From Lachnospiraceae bacterium (lineage in GTDB: Bacteria > Bacillota > Clostridia > Lachnospirales > Lachnospiraceae): 53,332 nucleotides of DNA. Position numbers and translations under genes: made by a program. Location of the stretch: NCBI GenBank assembly GCA_009774175.1, contig VSNG01000008.1, forward strand, positions 56,588 through 109,919, in the 5' to 3' direction. This document shows, one piece after another, positions 1 to 7,214 of this stretch (position 1 is its first letter; each line of letters starts with the position of its first letter). Under the pieces are notes generated by a model. It saw nothing but the letters and a program-made list of their open reading frames with translations, was not told the DNA's origin and searched no databases.

Positions 1-138
1 TCGTAGTCTTCCTCGTCCTCGTAGTCTTCCTCGTCCTCGTAGGCTACCTCATCTTCATAGTCTTCCTCGTCCGCGTAATCGTCCTCGTAATCTTCCTCGT
101 CCTCGTAATCTTCCTCGTCCTCATAGTCTTCCTCGACA
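1..138. repeat. 18-bp in-frame tandem repeat encoding acidic hexapeptides
   Basis: Seven 18-bp units of the type TCGTAGTCTTCCTCGTCC, with 1-3 substitutions between copies, plus one 12-bp unit (73-84) lie head to tail. All are in frame with the minus-strand gene, so each full unit encodes a Tyr-Glu-Asp-Glu-Glu-Asp-like hexad and the short unit drops two codons. Length variation between strains by slippage is expected for such an array. The array continues to the window edge. Confidence 0.85.
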
Positions 139-386
139 TATCGGACAGGACGGGGTCTGGCCGCCGGCACATGCTTCTTCCCCTTAGCGCCGCGCGCCTT
201 TTTCGCGGACTGTTCCTTCTGATATGATTCGATCATATCATCATCAAGGCTCAAAAATTCCAGCGTGTCGTCGGTCACATTGTCATAGTCTTCATCATCA
301 AAACGGTCGTCTTCCAAAAGATCCTCAAACCGAACCTTCCCATGATGTTTTTTTGCCATCGGTTTTCCTTTTTTTCTGTTTTGCAT
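1..386 (-). CDS. Acidic, Tyr/Asp/Glu-repeat protein (partial, C-terminus outside window)
   Basis: An open frame runs on the minus strand from ATG at 386 off the left edge without a stop. The first 80 or so residues are mixed charge and rich in Lys and Asp. A KKARGAKGKKH basic stretch follows, then a run of Tyr-Glu-Asp-Glu-Glu-Asp hexads that continues past the window edge. A GGGAG ribosome binding site lies 5 nt before the start, and a consensus promoter lies upstream (452-480). An internal ATG at 359 with its own AAAGGA is an alternative start. I do not recognise the family. The low-complexity acidic tail suggests a disordered, possibly ion-binding or protein-binding region, perhaps ahead of membrane or catalytic domains that are outside the window. 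It is transcribed divergently from the zinc-ribbon gene. Confidence 0.7.
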   Translation of the reverse strand, partial: MQNRKKGKPMAKKHHGKVRFEDLLEDDRFDDEDYDNVTDDTLEFLSLDDDMIESYQKEQSAKKARGAKGKKHVPAARPRPVRYVEEDYEDEEDYEDEEDYEDDYADEEDYEDEVAYEDEEDYEDEEDY

Positions 387-451
387 AGATACTCCCACCC
401 TACTTCTTTGCTGTTTCTTATGTAAACCATGTTTTTCGACAATTTTGTAAT

Positions 452-480
452 ATTGTAGCATACAAACTGCGTAACATCAA
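452..480 (-). promoter_or_regulatory. Sigma-A-type promoter for the acidic repeat protein
   Basis: On the minus strand TTGATG (475-480) and TACAAT (452-457) are separated by exactly 17 nt. Transcription would start near 445, giving a leader of about 60 nt before the ATG at 386. Confidence 0.75.
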
Positions 481-615
481 GATTTATGTCTTATTCAGGC
501 AAAAAATTTTATGTAAATCGTCAATTTATAAGGTATTTTAAACTTTTACGCGGTGTTTTCGCATTATCTGCGCGATATTTGAACTTCTTTTATTGCATTT
601 TTCGATAATATACTC

Positions 616-644
616 TTGACTTTGCCCGCTATAACTGACACAAT
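616..644 (+). promoter_or_regulatory. Candidate promoter for the zinc-ribbon gene
   Basis: TTGACT (616-621) and CACAAT (639-644) are spaced by 17 nt, ahead of the gene starting at 703. The -35 box is good and the -10 box is only fair. Confidence 0.5.
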
Positions 645-702
645 AAAGGTGCAACTGACAAACGGGTAAGTTACAGTTATTGTGAGAAAAGGGGAATTTT
701 TC

Positions 703-1026
703 ATGATGTACATGCACTACTGTCAACATTGTCATCGGGTTCATATGCTGAACGGGCACAAGCAGTTCTGTCCGAAATGCCACCAGAGAATTACCGAGCT
801 GAAACTCAGCTATCTGGATTATGTATCCATGGATGCGACGCAAAGGACTACTTTGTGCGGTTGCTGTGCCGATGATGAGCAGCTTCAACGCCTCAGCACT
901 ACATATCGGATGTATAAGTACAGCAAATGGTATAAGGAAATGCAGCGGCAGATGGTACAGCCGACGATCCATTCCTACACGATCAGGGAACACAAACCGA
1001 TGGAAAACGCCGTATCAATCTTCTGA
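703..1026 (+). CDS. Small zinc-ribbon protein
   Basis: A 107-residue protein with an N-terminal CQHCH motif and a CPKCH motif about 19 residues later, the layout of a four-Cys zinc ribbon. A further CGCC pair occurs in the middle. The rest is polar, with many Tyr, Lys and Gln residues and no membrane segment. I chose ATG 703 because AAAAGGGG sits 8 nt upstream. A GTG at 682 would add seven residues but would place the ribosome site inside the gene. Zinc ribbons of this size are often nucleic-acid or protein binding, but no specific function can be read from the sequence. It is monocistronic, ending at a strong terminator (1039-1090). Confidence 0.75.
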   Translation: MMYMHYCQHCHRVHMLNGHKQFCPKCHQRITELKLSYLDYVSMDATQRTTLCGCCADDEQLQRLSTTYRMYKYSKWYKEMQRQMVQPTIHSYTIREHKPMENAVSIF

Positions 1027-1038
1027 TACGCCGGACAG

Positions 1039-1090
1039 AAAAAGAGGGCGCAGTTCGATTTCTCCAGAATTCGGACGGCGCTCTCTTTTT
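1039..1090 (+). terminator. Rho-independent terminator after the zinc-ribbon gene
   Basis: A 13-bp stem pairs AAAAAGAGGGCGC (1039-1051) with GCGCTCTCTTTTT (1078-1090), with one G-T wobble, and ends in a T run. The flanking A and T runs mean it could act in both directions. Confidence 0.8.
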
Positions 1091-1238
1091 GTTTCACCTG
1101 TCTTTTTCCAATCTTTATGAAATCTTCACTTTTTAATGGTGGATTTTTGAAAAAAATCATAGTAGAATAGCGTGAGAAGAAGTAAGCAGCTCTTATCTTG
1201 TATGACTCAAAATCGAAAGAAAGGATACAAACGGGACA

Positions 1239-2291
1239 ATGGGTGAAAAAAAGAAAAAAAATACATTGCAGGATAAAAATATAGCGAAAGAAAATATGAC
1301 AGATTTGTCAGAAGATATGGATGAGTACGGTTCGACAGGCCGTTTCCATGTAAACCTGAATTTGATTCTGCTGGCGGCCATCGTGCTGGTTCTCGGCTTT
1401 TCCGCCTACCGCCTCTATCGGTGGAATAAGGGCACCGTCGACTACCACTATGACCCCAACGAACAGACCACGGATTTTGACGTCGAGGTCATGGATAATC
1501 TCATTCCGCTGGCTCCCGACAAGCGGGAAGGCTATGTGGACGATGGCGTGACGACCATCCTCTGCCTTGGCGACGACCCCTTCTCTCTGGAGCTTGGAGA
1601 AAACGGCCTTGCGCAGCAGATTGCCAAAAAGACAGGCGCCACCGTATACAACGGCTCCTTCACGGGAACCACCATGGCGGCCCAGTTTGCCTCCTACAAC
1701 GACGGTTATATTCTGGACGCCTTCTCCTTTTCCTATGTGGCAAAAAGTCTGGCGAGCGGAGATTTTGAACTGATGAAGACGGCCGCCTCCTACAGCTACG
1801 ATGAAAACTTTGCGAAGACGGCACAGATGCTTTCGGAGCTGGATTTAAACAGTGTGGACATGATCTGCGTCATGTATGACGGCAGCGACTATATCAACAA
1901 ACGTCCCTGCGACGATCCAAACGCCCTCTACGCGGAGATCACCTACACCGGCGCGCTGCGCTCAGGCGTAAAGGCGATTCAGGAAGCCTATCCCCATATC
2001 CGCATCGTGGTGATGTCCCACACCTTCTGCCACAGCATCGACGAAAACGGGAATTTCCAGAACGGCGACCGCACCGATCTGGGGCACGGCACCCTGAGTC
2101 ACTATTTGCAGAAGGAGCTCGACGCCACTATGGACGTCAGCGTTTCCTTCATTGATAATTTTTACGGCTCCATAAACGAAGACAACTATCTGGACTACAT
2201 GACGGACTATATTCACTTTAACGACGCGGGAAGAGAGCTTCTGGCGCAGCGCTTTGCGGACTGCCTGTTCCCGCAGGAAACTGCCGAATAG
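1239..2291 (+). CDS. Membrane-anchored SGNH-like protein with altered nucleophile position
   Basis: A 350-residue protein with a Lys-rich cytoplasmic start, one membrane segment at about residues 39-58, and an extracytoplasmic domain of about 290 residues. The domain has the SGNH hydrolase layout. Block I reads ILCLGDDPF (residues 107-115), where most members have GDS, so Asp113 replaces the nucleophilic Ser. A YDGSDY segment near 203 resembles the block III region. A DYIHFNDAG segment supplies the block V Asp323 and His326. SGNH proteins act as esterases or O-acyltransferases on glycans; loss of the Ser suggests a non-catalytic or mechanistically altered member, unless another Ser serves. 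The start has AAAGGA upstream. It sits alone on the plus strand, facing the MBOAT operon, and ends at a strong terminator. Confidence 0.7.
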   Translation: MGEKKKKNTLQDKNIAKENMTDLSEDMDEYGSTGRFHVNLNLILLAAIVLVLGFSAYRLYRWNKGTVDYHYDPNEQTTDFDVEVMDNLIPLAPDKREGYVDDGVTTILCLGDDPFSLELGENGLAQQIAKKTGATVYNGSFTGTTMAAQFASYNDGYILDAFSFSYVAKSLASGDFELMKTAASYSYDENFAKTAQMLSELDLNSVDMICVMYDGSDYINKRPCDDPNALYAEITYTGALRSGVKAIQEAYPHIRIVVMSHTFCHSIDENGNFQNGDRTDLGHGTLSHYLQKELDATMDVSVSFIDNFYGSINEDNYLDYMTDYIHFNDAGRELLAQRFADCLFPQETAE

Positions 2292-2314
2292 CATTCATAG
2301 TTTTTCAACAGCAG

Positions 2315-2354
2315 GACACGGCCGCCGAATTTCCGACAGCCGTGTCATTCTTTT
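2315..2354 (+). terminator. Rho-independent terminator between convergent genes
   Basis: GACACGGC (2315-2322) pairs perfectly with GCCGTGTC (2339-2346), followed by TTCTTTTC. It lies between the plus-strand SGNH-like gene and the end of the converging minus operon. Confidence 0.75.
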
Positions 2355-3409
2355 CAGTATTCAACGGAAAACAGTGTTTCAAAGTCAAACCGTTCTATCA
2401 TGTCCCTTGTCTCGTCAAGAACCTGCTCCATCTCCTCCGCAGAATTCACCTCGCAGTTTCCGTCCGCAAAGCACTCCGTCATGTAGCGGTTGATATCCCT
2501 GTGATAGTGGGTATAGTCCGCATAATTATTCAGATCCGTCACAATCCCTTCCTGATTCGGGAAATAGTAAACCCGCACATTATCATAAGCAAGAAGGGTC
2601 CGGGCAATATAGGCGTATTCCTGCATGGTTGCCTCCATATGATTTTCCTGCGCAACATCATTCCAGTACAGAATGCTGTAGGGCGGGAAAAAGATATGGA
2701 AAACCGTATCCGGGTTCTGTTCGATATAGGGACAGAGGTTTGTGCGAAGATTTCTGTCCGTGCTCTCGATATAGGCGTCCGCTGGCGTCTCCTCCTCCAC
2801 CCGCTCCGGCGGCTCGTAATTGTGCATGACCCACTGGATATTGTAATACTCGTCCGTCCACCAGCTCTGGTAAACGGTGGCAAGATCCGTCCTGTCCGGA
2901 TCGGCCAGCGGCCGCAGCACATAATTTAGGAGCACGTCCTTATTCAGAAGATACTGCACATCGTTCAGATAATTATCGTCATAAAGATACTCAGGAATCG
3001 GATATTTCGTCTCTTCCACGCCGCCGGTGTAGGTCGTCACGTCAACCCCGAGAAAAACCGATTTTACCTCATGGCCGCTGTCAAAAATAATATCCATGAT
3101 ATTGGCCTGATCCTTCGGGTAGGCGCCGCTGTAATTGAGCTTGACGGCGTGAAGTCCCATAAGCTCCTCAAACCAGCGGGTATCAAAATTCACCGTCATA
3201 GACGAGCCCAGAATCACGCTGTCGTATTCCAGATGTTTTGCCATACCCGGATTCTGAGTCAGCTGGTTATCCACCAGATAGGGAAAATCGGCAAGAGGCG
3301 CATGGTACTGGAAAAACGGATCAACCGCCGCCACCGCCGCCGCCGAAAGAATCAGAAATATTAAAATTGCCGCCACCGTGGAGAGAAGCCACTTCTTACA
3401 TTTATTCAT
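2354..3409 (-). CDS. DltD/AlgX-like SGNH protein, partner of the adjacent MBOAT
   Basis: A 351-residue protein with an N-terminal signal anchor (about residues 8-31) and an extracytoplasmic SGNH domain. Numbered from the first Met at 3415, the nucleophile loop reads ILGSSMT (Ser71 or Ser72) and the catalytic dyad is DYTH (Asp300, His303). In DltD, AlgJ and AlgX-type proteins this domain works with a membrane-bound O-acyltransferase to move acyl groups to a surface polymer. Here it follows the MBOAT gene by about 12 nt, so the two are almost surely co-translated partners. Three consecutive ATG codons occur (3415, 3412, 3409); spacing from AAAAGGAT favours the third. It is the last gene of the 7102-2354 operon. 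The acyl group and acceptor cannot be read from the sequence. Confidence 0.85.
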   Translation of the reverse strand: MNKCKKWLLSTVAAILIFLILSAAAVAAVDPFFQYHAPLADFPYLVDNQLTQNPGMAKHLEYDSVILGSSMTVNFDTRWFEELMGLHAVKLNYSGAYPKDQANIMDIIFDSGHEVKSVFLGVDVTTYTGGVEETKYPIPEYLYDDNYLNDVQYLLNKDVLLNYVLRPLADPDRTDLATVYQSWWTDEYYNIQWVMHNYEPPERVEEETPADAYIESTDRNLRTNLCPYIEQNPDTVFHIFFPPYSILYWNDVAQENHMEATMQEYAYIARTLLAYDNVRVYYFPNQEGIVTDLNNYADYTHYHRDINRYMTECFADGNCEVNSAEEMEQVLDETRDMIERFDFETLFSVEY

Positions 3410-3421
3410 CATCATATCCTT

Positions 3422-4993
3422 TTAAAAATTAAAATACAGAAAAGTGCTGACCCCCGAAAAGCTGAGCACGCACCATACCATCAGAACCGTAATCACCGCC
3501 GCCGCGCCCGTTCTGTATTTGAGACGCGCCGTCCGCTGCTGCGCGTTCTTCCCGATCATGGCAAAATACAGTCCCGCCAAGAGAATCGCAAACATCAGAA
3601 TATAACGGCTGACAGGCAGGCTGTCCAGACGCAGGACCTTAAGCACATACCAGAATTCATCCACCCGAAAGCATTCAGCAAGCTCAGGCGAAATGCCCTG
3701 CATTTTTCCCCGAAAGGCGGTCAGAAGCATACTGTTTGCCTGTCCCAGATCCGCCGCCCGGAAATAAACCCAGGCCACGCTGACAAAGAGGAAGGTGGCT
3801 ATTTGTGACACTATCGCCATAATCCTGCCGCCCTGTTTTCCGGCCGCCGCCTTTCTCTGTCCAGCTTCCGTCTCACGCCGGCCCTCCGCATTCTCCCCGT
3901 TTCCCACAATCGCAGGCCTAATCCGCTTCTGCCAGAATCTGGTTGCCACATAGAGGGCGCCGTGAAGCATGCCCCAGACAATAAAATGAAAGCCTGCGCC
4001 ATGCCAGAGACCGCTTAAGAAAAATACGATCAGAAAATTCACATACATCCTTCCCTCTCCCCTGCGGTTGCCTCCCAGCGGAATATACACATATTTTGTG
4101 AAAAAGCGGTTCAGAGTGATATGCCACCGCTTCCAGAAATCAACGATATTCACCGCCTTATAGGGGGAATTAAAGTTGACGGGAATCTCCACGCCAAGCA
4201 TCCTGCCGATGCCAACAGCCATATCGCAGTAGCCGCTGAAATCAAAGTAGAGCTGTAACGCGTAAAACACAATGACAAGCGCCGCGTCCAGTCGTCCCAG
4301 CGCCGCCGTATTTTGATAACCGTAGTCCACCCCCGCGCCGAACGTATCCGCCAGAAGCACCTTCTTTGCCATTCCCAGCGTAAAGAGCGCGAAGCCTCCC
4401 GCAATCCGCTCCCAATCGGGCTTTTTTTCTCCCATTTTCTCAAACTGGAGCAGCATCTCGCCGTGATTGACGATGGGGCCCGCAATCAGCTGGGGAAAAA
4501 AGGAAACAAAGAGCGCATACTCGTCAAGCGGGCAGTTTCGCACTTCTCCCCGATAGGTATCCACCACGAACGATATTTGCTGAAAGGTAAAAAAGCTGAT
4601 CCCCAGAGGCAGTAATATGCCCCGCAGTACAAAGGACGTTCCGAACGCCCCGTTGACCGTGGAAAGAAAAAAATCAAAATATTTGAAATAGAATAATACG
4701 CCCAGATTAAACGTTACCGCCGCAAGCATAAGCGTTTTACGAGACACCGGGGCTTTCCCGCCGTCCCCCGCTCCTTCCTCCCGCGACAGCAGTCTGTGAA
4801 ACGCAAAATTTACGCCGATGCTGCAAACCATGATAAGAAGGTAGGAAAGATTAAAATAACCGTAAAACCAGAAAGACATGACAGTCAGAAACACTCTGGC
4901 CTGCCGCCTCCTCTTCCCGTGCAGAAGGCCGTAATAGCCGAGCAGACATATGGGAAAAAATGCAAACACAAAGATATAGGAATTAAATAACAT
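3422..4993 (-). CDS. MBOAT-family O-acyltransferase (first of three)
   Basis: A 523-residue polytopic protein with the MBOAT signature of the DltB/AlgI group. It starts MLFNSYIF as these proteins often do. It has the FPQLIAGPI segment near 167, the DFWKRWHIT segment with His291, and the catalytic His331 in GLWHGAGFHF. MBOATs of this group move an acyl group from a cytoplasmic donor across the membrane to a glycan or teichoic acid. A charged insertion of about 40 residues after residue 355 separates later membrane helices. The start has AGGAGA 7 nt upstream. The downstream neighbour is its SGNH partner; upstream lie two membrane proteins of unknown role. Candidate donors are acetyl-CoA or the acyl-ACP suggested by the FkbH/ACP genes. 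Confidence 0.92.
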   Translation of the reverse strand: MLFNSYIFVFAFFPICLLGYYGLLHGKRRRQARVFLTVMSFWFYGYFNLSYLLIMVCSIGVNFAFHRLLSREEGAGDGGKAPVSRKTLMLAAVTFNLGVLFYFKYFDFFLSTVNGAFGTSFVLRGILLPLGISFFTFQQISFVVDTYRGEVRNCPLDEYALFVSFFPQLIAGPIVNHGEMLLQFEKMGEKKPDWERIAGGFALFTLGMAKKVLLADTFGAGVDYGYQNTAALGRLDAALVIVFYALQLYFDFSGYCDMAVGIGRMLGVEIPVNFNSPYKAVNIVDFWKRWHITLNRFFTKYVYIPLGGNRRGEGRMYVNFLIVFFLSGLWHGAGFHFIVWGMLHGALYVATRFWQKRIRPAIVGNGENAEGRRETEAGQRKAAAGKQGGRIMAIVSQIATFLFVSVAWVYFRAADLGQANSMLLTAFRGKMQGISPELAECFRVDEFWYVLKVLRLDSLPVSRYILMFAILLAGLYFAMIGKNAQQRTARLKYRTGAAAVITVLMVWCVLSFSGVSTFLYFNF

Positions 4994-5030
4994 AAGATAT
5001 TCTCCTGTCAGGAAGCAGTTTTCCTTCCGC

Positions 5031-5807
5031 TTATGACTGTTGCAGCGTCATATCCTTATAGACCACAAATTCTCCTGCCTGACCGTACACCGTAAAACCG
5101 TAATCCGTCAGCGGTTCGCTGATCTGCCTGTCCTTTTTCAGGACCACATAGGCGCAGGGATATTGGTATTGCCTGAGCAGCTCCACAAAAGACGGGGTAT
5201 CTATCACCTCCGCCTCCTCCATCGCCTCGTACACCGCATGATGATAATCCCAGCGGGCAATCAGCATTTCCCGCCCGTAGGGCAGTTCGATATTCGTGCT
5301 GTACTGTCTGACGTAGTAAATCAGATCGGCGGGAACCAGCGCCGTAATGCGCCCCTCCTCAGGTTCAATCAGCTCCACAATGTCAATCGCCTCCTGGGGC
5401 AGATGATAAGCGTTTTCCGCTCTGGAAATATGCTCGCTGTCATAAACGTAGTCTCCGCCTGCCGCAATCATAACGCAGACCACGGCAAGACCTATCCTCC
5501 TGTGCCGTCCCATCAGCTTAATCATTCCGTAGGCGCTGACAAGGCTCATCTGCAACAGCCATAAAAGACGATAATACGTCTCGGAATCCTCCAGAACCCT
5601 CACAAAAATCTTTCTGAAAAGGGGACAGAAAAAGCCCAGCAAAAGCAGGGTTGGCGCATAGACGAAGATCGCCCTCCTGCGTTTGTCCTTCTCCGCAAAC
5701 CACAAATACAGGAGAATAAGAAGATAAATCGCCGCAAGGAAGTGATTTTCGTGAAAACCCATATAATTTTTAAAAATGACCACGCTTTCTAAAAAGATAC
5801 CCCACAT
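5031..5807 (-). CDS. Membrane protein of unknown function
   Basis: A 258-residue protein with about four hydrophobic helices in residues 20-125, including one near 110-120. A soluble, probably extracytoplasmic domain of about 130 residues follows. That domain has an alternating fold pattern and acidic patches and ends in YGQAGEFVVYKD. The C-terminal domain resembles the soluble tails found at the ends of polytopic GT-C glycosyltransferases. It starts at an ATG preceded by GGGAG and follows the upstream gene by 77 nt. That spacer would code for an Arg-rich hydrophilic stretch out of frame, so this is not a simple frameshift of the upstream gene. I suggest the two proteins act together but cannot name a reaction. 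Confidence 0.7.
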   Translation of the reverse strand: MWGIFLESVVIFKNYMGFHENHFLAAIYLLILLYLWFAEKDKRRRAIFVYAPTLLLLGFFCPLFRKIFVRVLEDSETYYRLLWLLQMSLVSAYGMIKLMGRHRRIGLAVVCVMIAAGGDYVYDSEHISRAENAYHLPQEAIDIVELIEPEEGRITALVPADLIYYVRQYSTNIELPYGREMLIARWDYHHAVYEAMEEAEVIDTPSFVELLRQYQYPCAYVVLKKDRQISEPLTDYGFTVYGQAGEFVVYKDMTLQQS

Positions 5808-5884
5808 ATACCGCTCTCCCTCAGACCTTCGCGCCCTCGCCGGGTTCGTGCCGACGCTGTCCGGCTACGGGTCCGGCTGAACTG

Positions 5885-7102
5885 TTACAATAAATAACTA
5901 TACGCCACAACGACGTAAATTCCCATATAAATCACGCTGGGCACGCAGGCCGCGCCCATCTTCAAAACAATCCTGAGATCCCGCCGGGCAAACGCCAGAC
6001 AAAAGGCCGTCAGCGCGGTGAGAATGCACACAAGAAATACCGCGATGGAACTGCATACGCCCGCCGTCATATGAATCAGCACAAACAGAATCCATACGCC
6101 TGCATCCGTTTTTTGCTTTATGACATCGTTGTCATGTTCTTTCAGCTCTTTCCCGTAAAGCATCAAAAAGACCCAAAGCATAGCCGGAATGACAAGCGCG
6201 CCCGCCACCGCCTTTCCCTGCCAGGTGCGGGTCAGGAAAAATGTCTCGTTGGTGTAGATGGACACGTTGCCGAAAATCTGAAACACCGCCATGATAATCA
6301 TGAATATGGGCAGATTTTCCCTGTGAAATACATTTCCGTTCCCGCGGCCGCCGTCCCGCCCGAAGCTCTCACGCCTGCCGCCCCCCTGCCGCCGGACATC
6401 GGGCTCCCCGTCCGTCTGTAGCGCTTTGCCAAAAAGCAGGCGGCCAATCTCATAATATAAAAGATAGGTCAGCGGAATCAGCAGAAGCGGCATCGCCACA
6501 TGGGATACGATGGTCGCATGGACGCCGGCTTTCACCGACACGAATGCCACCCACATGGGAAAAACCGCCAGCGCATGGCGCACGTCCAGATCCGTGGGCC
6601 TGCCCGTGTATGGCAGAATCCGATACATCACGTCCGATTCCTGGGCAATCAGGGACTCCACCACGTAATAGGCGTCGTCGCCGTCGAAGGAGGCAAAAGC
6701 CGCCGCCTTATACATCTGAAAGCCAAGCAGGAGAAAGAACAGAAGCCACTCCGCCCATTCGGCAGCGGATAACCGTTTCAAAAAGTCCGCCTGCCCGCAG
6801 ACCAGTCCCGGGCGCCCCGCCCTGTAATTCCTGTACATAAGCCACAGCCCCGCCGCCGCGAGGAGGAGGGCAAGCACCGTAAACGCCGCAGAAGCCGCCC
6901 TGAAATTATCGTACTTTACCCACAGAACCGCCGGGACCGCCGCTATTTCAAAAAGCGCCCACATGCCAAAATATCCGGCAAGGAGCACAACCCCCGGATT
7001 TCTCTTTTCGGATGATATAAAGTTTGCCGGAATCAACCCGATACAAAAGGGAATGACCCCCAGCCAGAACAGGAAACTGATCATTTCCGTTACATGCAAC
7101 AT
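5885..7102 (-). CDS. Polytopic membrane protein, DUF6077-like
   Basis: A 405-residue protein with roughly nine to ten membrane helices. A loop after the fourth helix contains FDGDDAYYVVESL, an acidic pair in an extracytoplasmic loop that recalls the catalytic Asp of GT-C glycosyltransferases. A low-complexity, Gly/Arg-rich cytoplasmic insertion lies in the middle. From memory it fits the clostridial DUF6077 family; this is a recollection, not a search. The start chosen (7102) has GGAGG 9 nt upstream; longer versions would run into the divergent promoter region. First gene of a four-gene operon that ends with the MBOAT and DltD-like pair, so a role in making or exporting the same surface polymer is likely. 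Confidence 0.72.
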   Translation of the reverse strand: MLHVTEMISFLFWLGVIPFCIGLIPANFISSEKRNPGVVLLAGYFGMWALFEIAAVPAVLWVKYDNFRAASAAFTVLALLLAAAGLWLMYRNYRAGRPGLVCGQADFLKRLSAAEWAEWLLFFLLLGFQMYKAAAFASFDGDDAYYVVESLIAQESDVMYRILPYTGRPTDLDVRHALAVFPMWVAFVSVKAGVHATIVSHVAMPLLLIPLTYLLYYEIGRLLFGKALQTDGEPDVRRQGGGRRESFGRDGGRGNGNVFHRENLPIFMIIMAVFQIFGNVSIYTNETFFLTRTWQGKAVAGALVIPAMLWVFLMLYGKELKEHDNDVIKQKTDAGVWILFVLIHMTAGVCSSIAVFLVCILTALTAFCLAFARRDLRIVLKMGAACVPSVIYMGIYVVVAYSYLL

Positions 7103-7214
7103 CAAAATTTTTCCTCCATAACAAGCACTAATACTATAGCATACTTTTGTTAAACATGGTAAACTTATTTTATCTGTGGACAAACTATTAGAAAAGAAGC
7201 AAACGGAGACATTT
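7103..7214. promoter_or_regulatory. Divergent promoter region
   Basis: This 112-nt AT-rich region separates the membrane-protein operon (minus) from the flavoprotein gene (plus). For the plus strand TTGTTA (7147-7152) and TTATCT (7170-7175) are 17 nt apart. For the minus strand a TATAGT -10 box has a poorer TTTACC -35 box about 19 nt away. Confidence 0.45.

Larger units (their letters stand above)
387..702. other. Divergent intergenic region, no gene seen
   Basis: This 316-nt AT-rich stretch separates the two divergent genes at the left edge. It holds the minus-strand promoter at 452-480 and a plus-strand candidate promoter at 616-644. Between 631 and 684 there are two overlapping inverted repeats: ATAACTG with CAGTTAT, and CACAATAA with TTATTGTG. 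They could form alternative hairpins in the leader of the zinc-ribbon gene. The minus-strand open frame across 538-993 has no ribosome site and mostly lies antisense to the zinc-ribbon gene, so I do not count it as coding. Confidence 0.6.

Noticed and set aside
1..138. Short tandem repeats considered as a CRISPR array
   Set aside because: The units are contiguous 18-mers without spacers and are in frame with a coding region.
538..993. Open frame on the minus strand opposite the zinc-ribbon gene
   Set aside because: No ribosome site, its start lies in the middle of the opposite gene, and it reads across the promoter region; the plus-strand gene has a zinc motif, promoter and terminator.
2342..2929. 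Plus-strand frame of 195 codons inside the DltD-like gene
   Set aside because: It is the antisense frame of a gene with clear SGNH motifs; composition is what third-codon bias on the other strand gives.
5808..5884. Frameshift joining the 5885-7102 and 5031-5807 membrane proteins
   Set aside because: The spacer would encode an Arg-rich hydrophilic stretch in a different frame, and the second gene has its own GGGAG site and ATG.
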